DNA from: JAIVJN01 sp036732565
Lineage (GTDB): Bacteria; Acidobacteriota; Vicinamibacteria; Vicinamibacterales; UBA2999
Assembly: GCA_036732565.1 (NCBI GenBank)
Contig: DAINCF010000457.1
Location: 1 to 5,941, forward strand
Direction of reading: 5' to 3'
DNA: 5,941 nt
The notes beneath the pieces were generated by a model. That model was not told the origin of the DNA. It did not search any database and saw only the letters and a list, made by a program, of their open reading frames with translations. Positions 5,830 to 5,941 of the stretch are shown piece after piece; position 1 is the first letter of the stretch; every line of letters begins with the position of its first letter. Made by a program: the position numbers and the translations under genes.

Positions 5830-5941
5830 AACTCAAACCGATGCCGGCGTAGCGCCTGACGGCTCGCTTGTCCAACATGCGGCGACCGTCGACCACCACG
5901 GGCGACTGGCCGATCTCGCCGAGCATGGCCGGCACGTCGAG
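5828..5941 (-). CDS. UDP-glucose/UDP-sugar 6-dehydrogenase, C-terminal end only
   Basis: Reading the minus strand from the right edge gives 37 open codons and a TAG at 5828-5830. The peptide contains PVVVDGRRMLDKR followed by RRYAGIGLS, which matches the conserved C-terminus of UDP-glucose/UDP-N-acetylmannosamine-type dehydrogenases (typically VxVDGRN/R...Y.GIG). This is the UDP-binding domain that closes the protein. Enzymes of this family oxidise a UDP-hexose twice at C6 to the uronic acid, using NAD+. The catalytic Cys and the NAD-binding N-terminus lie outside the window, so the sugar specificity cannot be judged. The gene ends 10 bases before the next start, which makes it the furthest upstream visible member of the operon. 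Confidence 0.8.
   Translation of the reverse strand, partial: LDVPAMLGEIGQSPVVVDGRRMLDKRAVRRYAGIGLS

Noticed and set aside
5038..5859. Plus-strand open frame of 273 codons
   Set aside because: It is the complement of the nucleotidyltransferase gene and the tail of the dehydrogenase, and shows no recognisable motif.

Overview
The window is GC-rich, densely coded bacterial DNA and looks like part of a cell-surface glycan (exopolysaccharide, capsule or O-antigen type) biosynthesis locus. Nothing in it fixes the taxon. The GC-rich codon use and the family mix would fit an Acidobacteriota-, Gemmatimonadota- or proteobacteria-like genome, but that is a weak guess.

Layout: a plus-strand gene cut by the left edge (bases 1-549) encodes the C-terminal cofactor-binding domain of a thiamine-diphosphate enzyme of the acetolactate-synthase type. 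It converges on a minus-strand run that fills the rest of the window. Between them lies a 117-base gap with short direct and inverted repeats. Read in the direction of transcription (right to left), the minus-strand run holds six genes. They are the last 37 codons of a UDP-sugar (UDP-glucose type) dehydrogenase, a glucose-1-phosphate-cytidylyltransferase-like nucleotidyltransferase, a PIG-L/LmbE-type deacetylase, a Rossmann-fold FAD/NAD(P) oxidoreductase of the protoporphyrinogen-oxidase/UDP-galactopyranose-mutase-like class, a two-TM protein with a duplicated Cys-containing domain and no recognised function, and a family 2 glycosyltransferase.

The minus-strand genes are tightly spaced: a 10-base gap, a 4-base ATGA overlap, then gaps of 73, 27 and 51 bases. 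They are probably one operon whose promoter lies beyond the right edge. A reasonable reading is that the dehydrogenase and nucleotidyltransferase make activated sugars, the deacetylase removes an N-acyl group from a sugar or glycan intermediate, the oxidoreductase modifies an intermediate, and the glycosyltransferase transfers a sugar to the growing glycan. The membrane protein is the least explained member and the best candidate for something new. No RNA gene, mobile element, CRISPR array or origin was seen, and no stretch over 300 bases lacks a gene.
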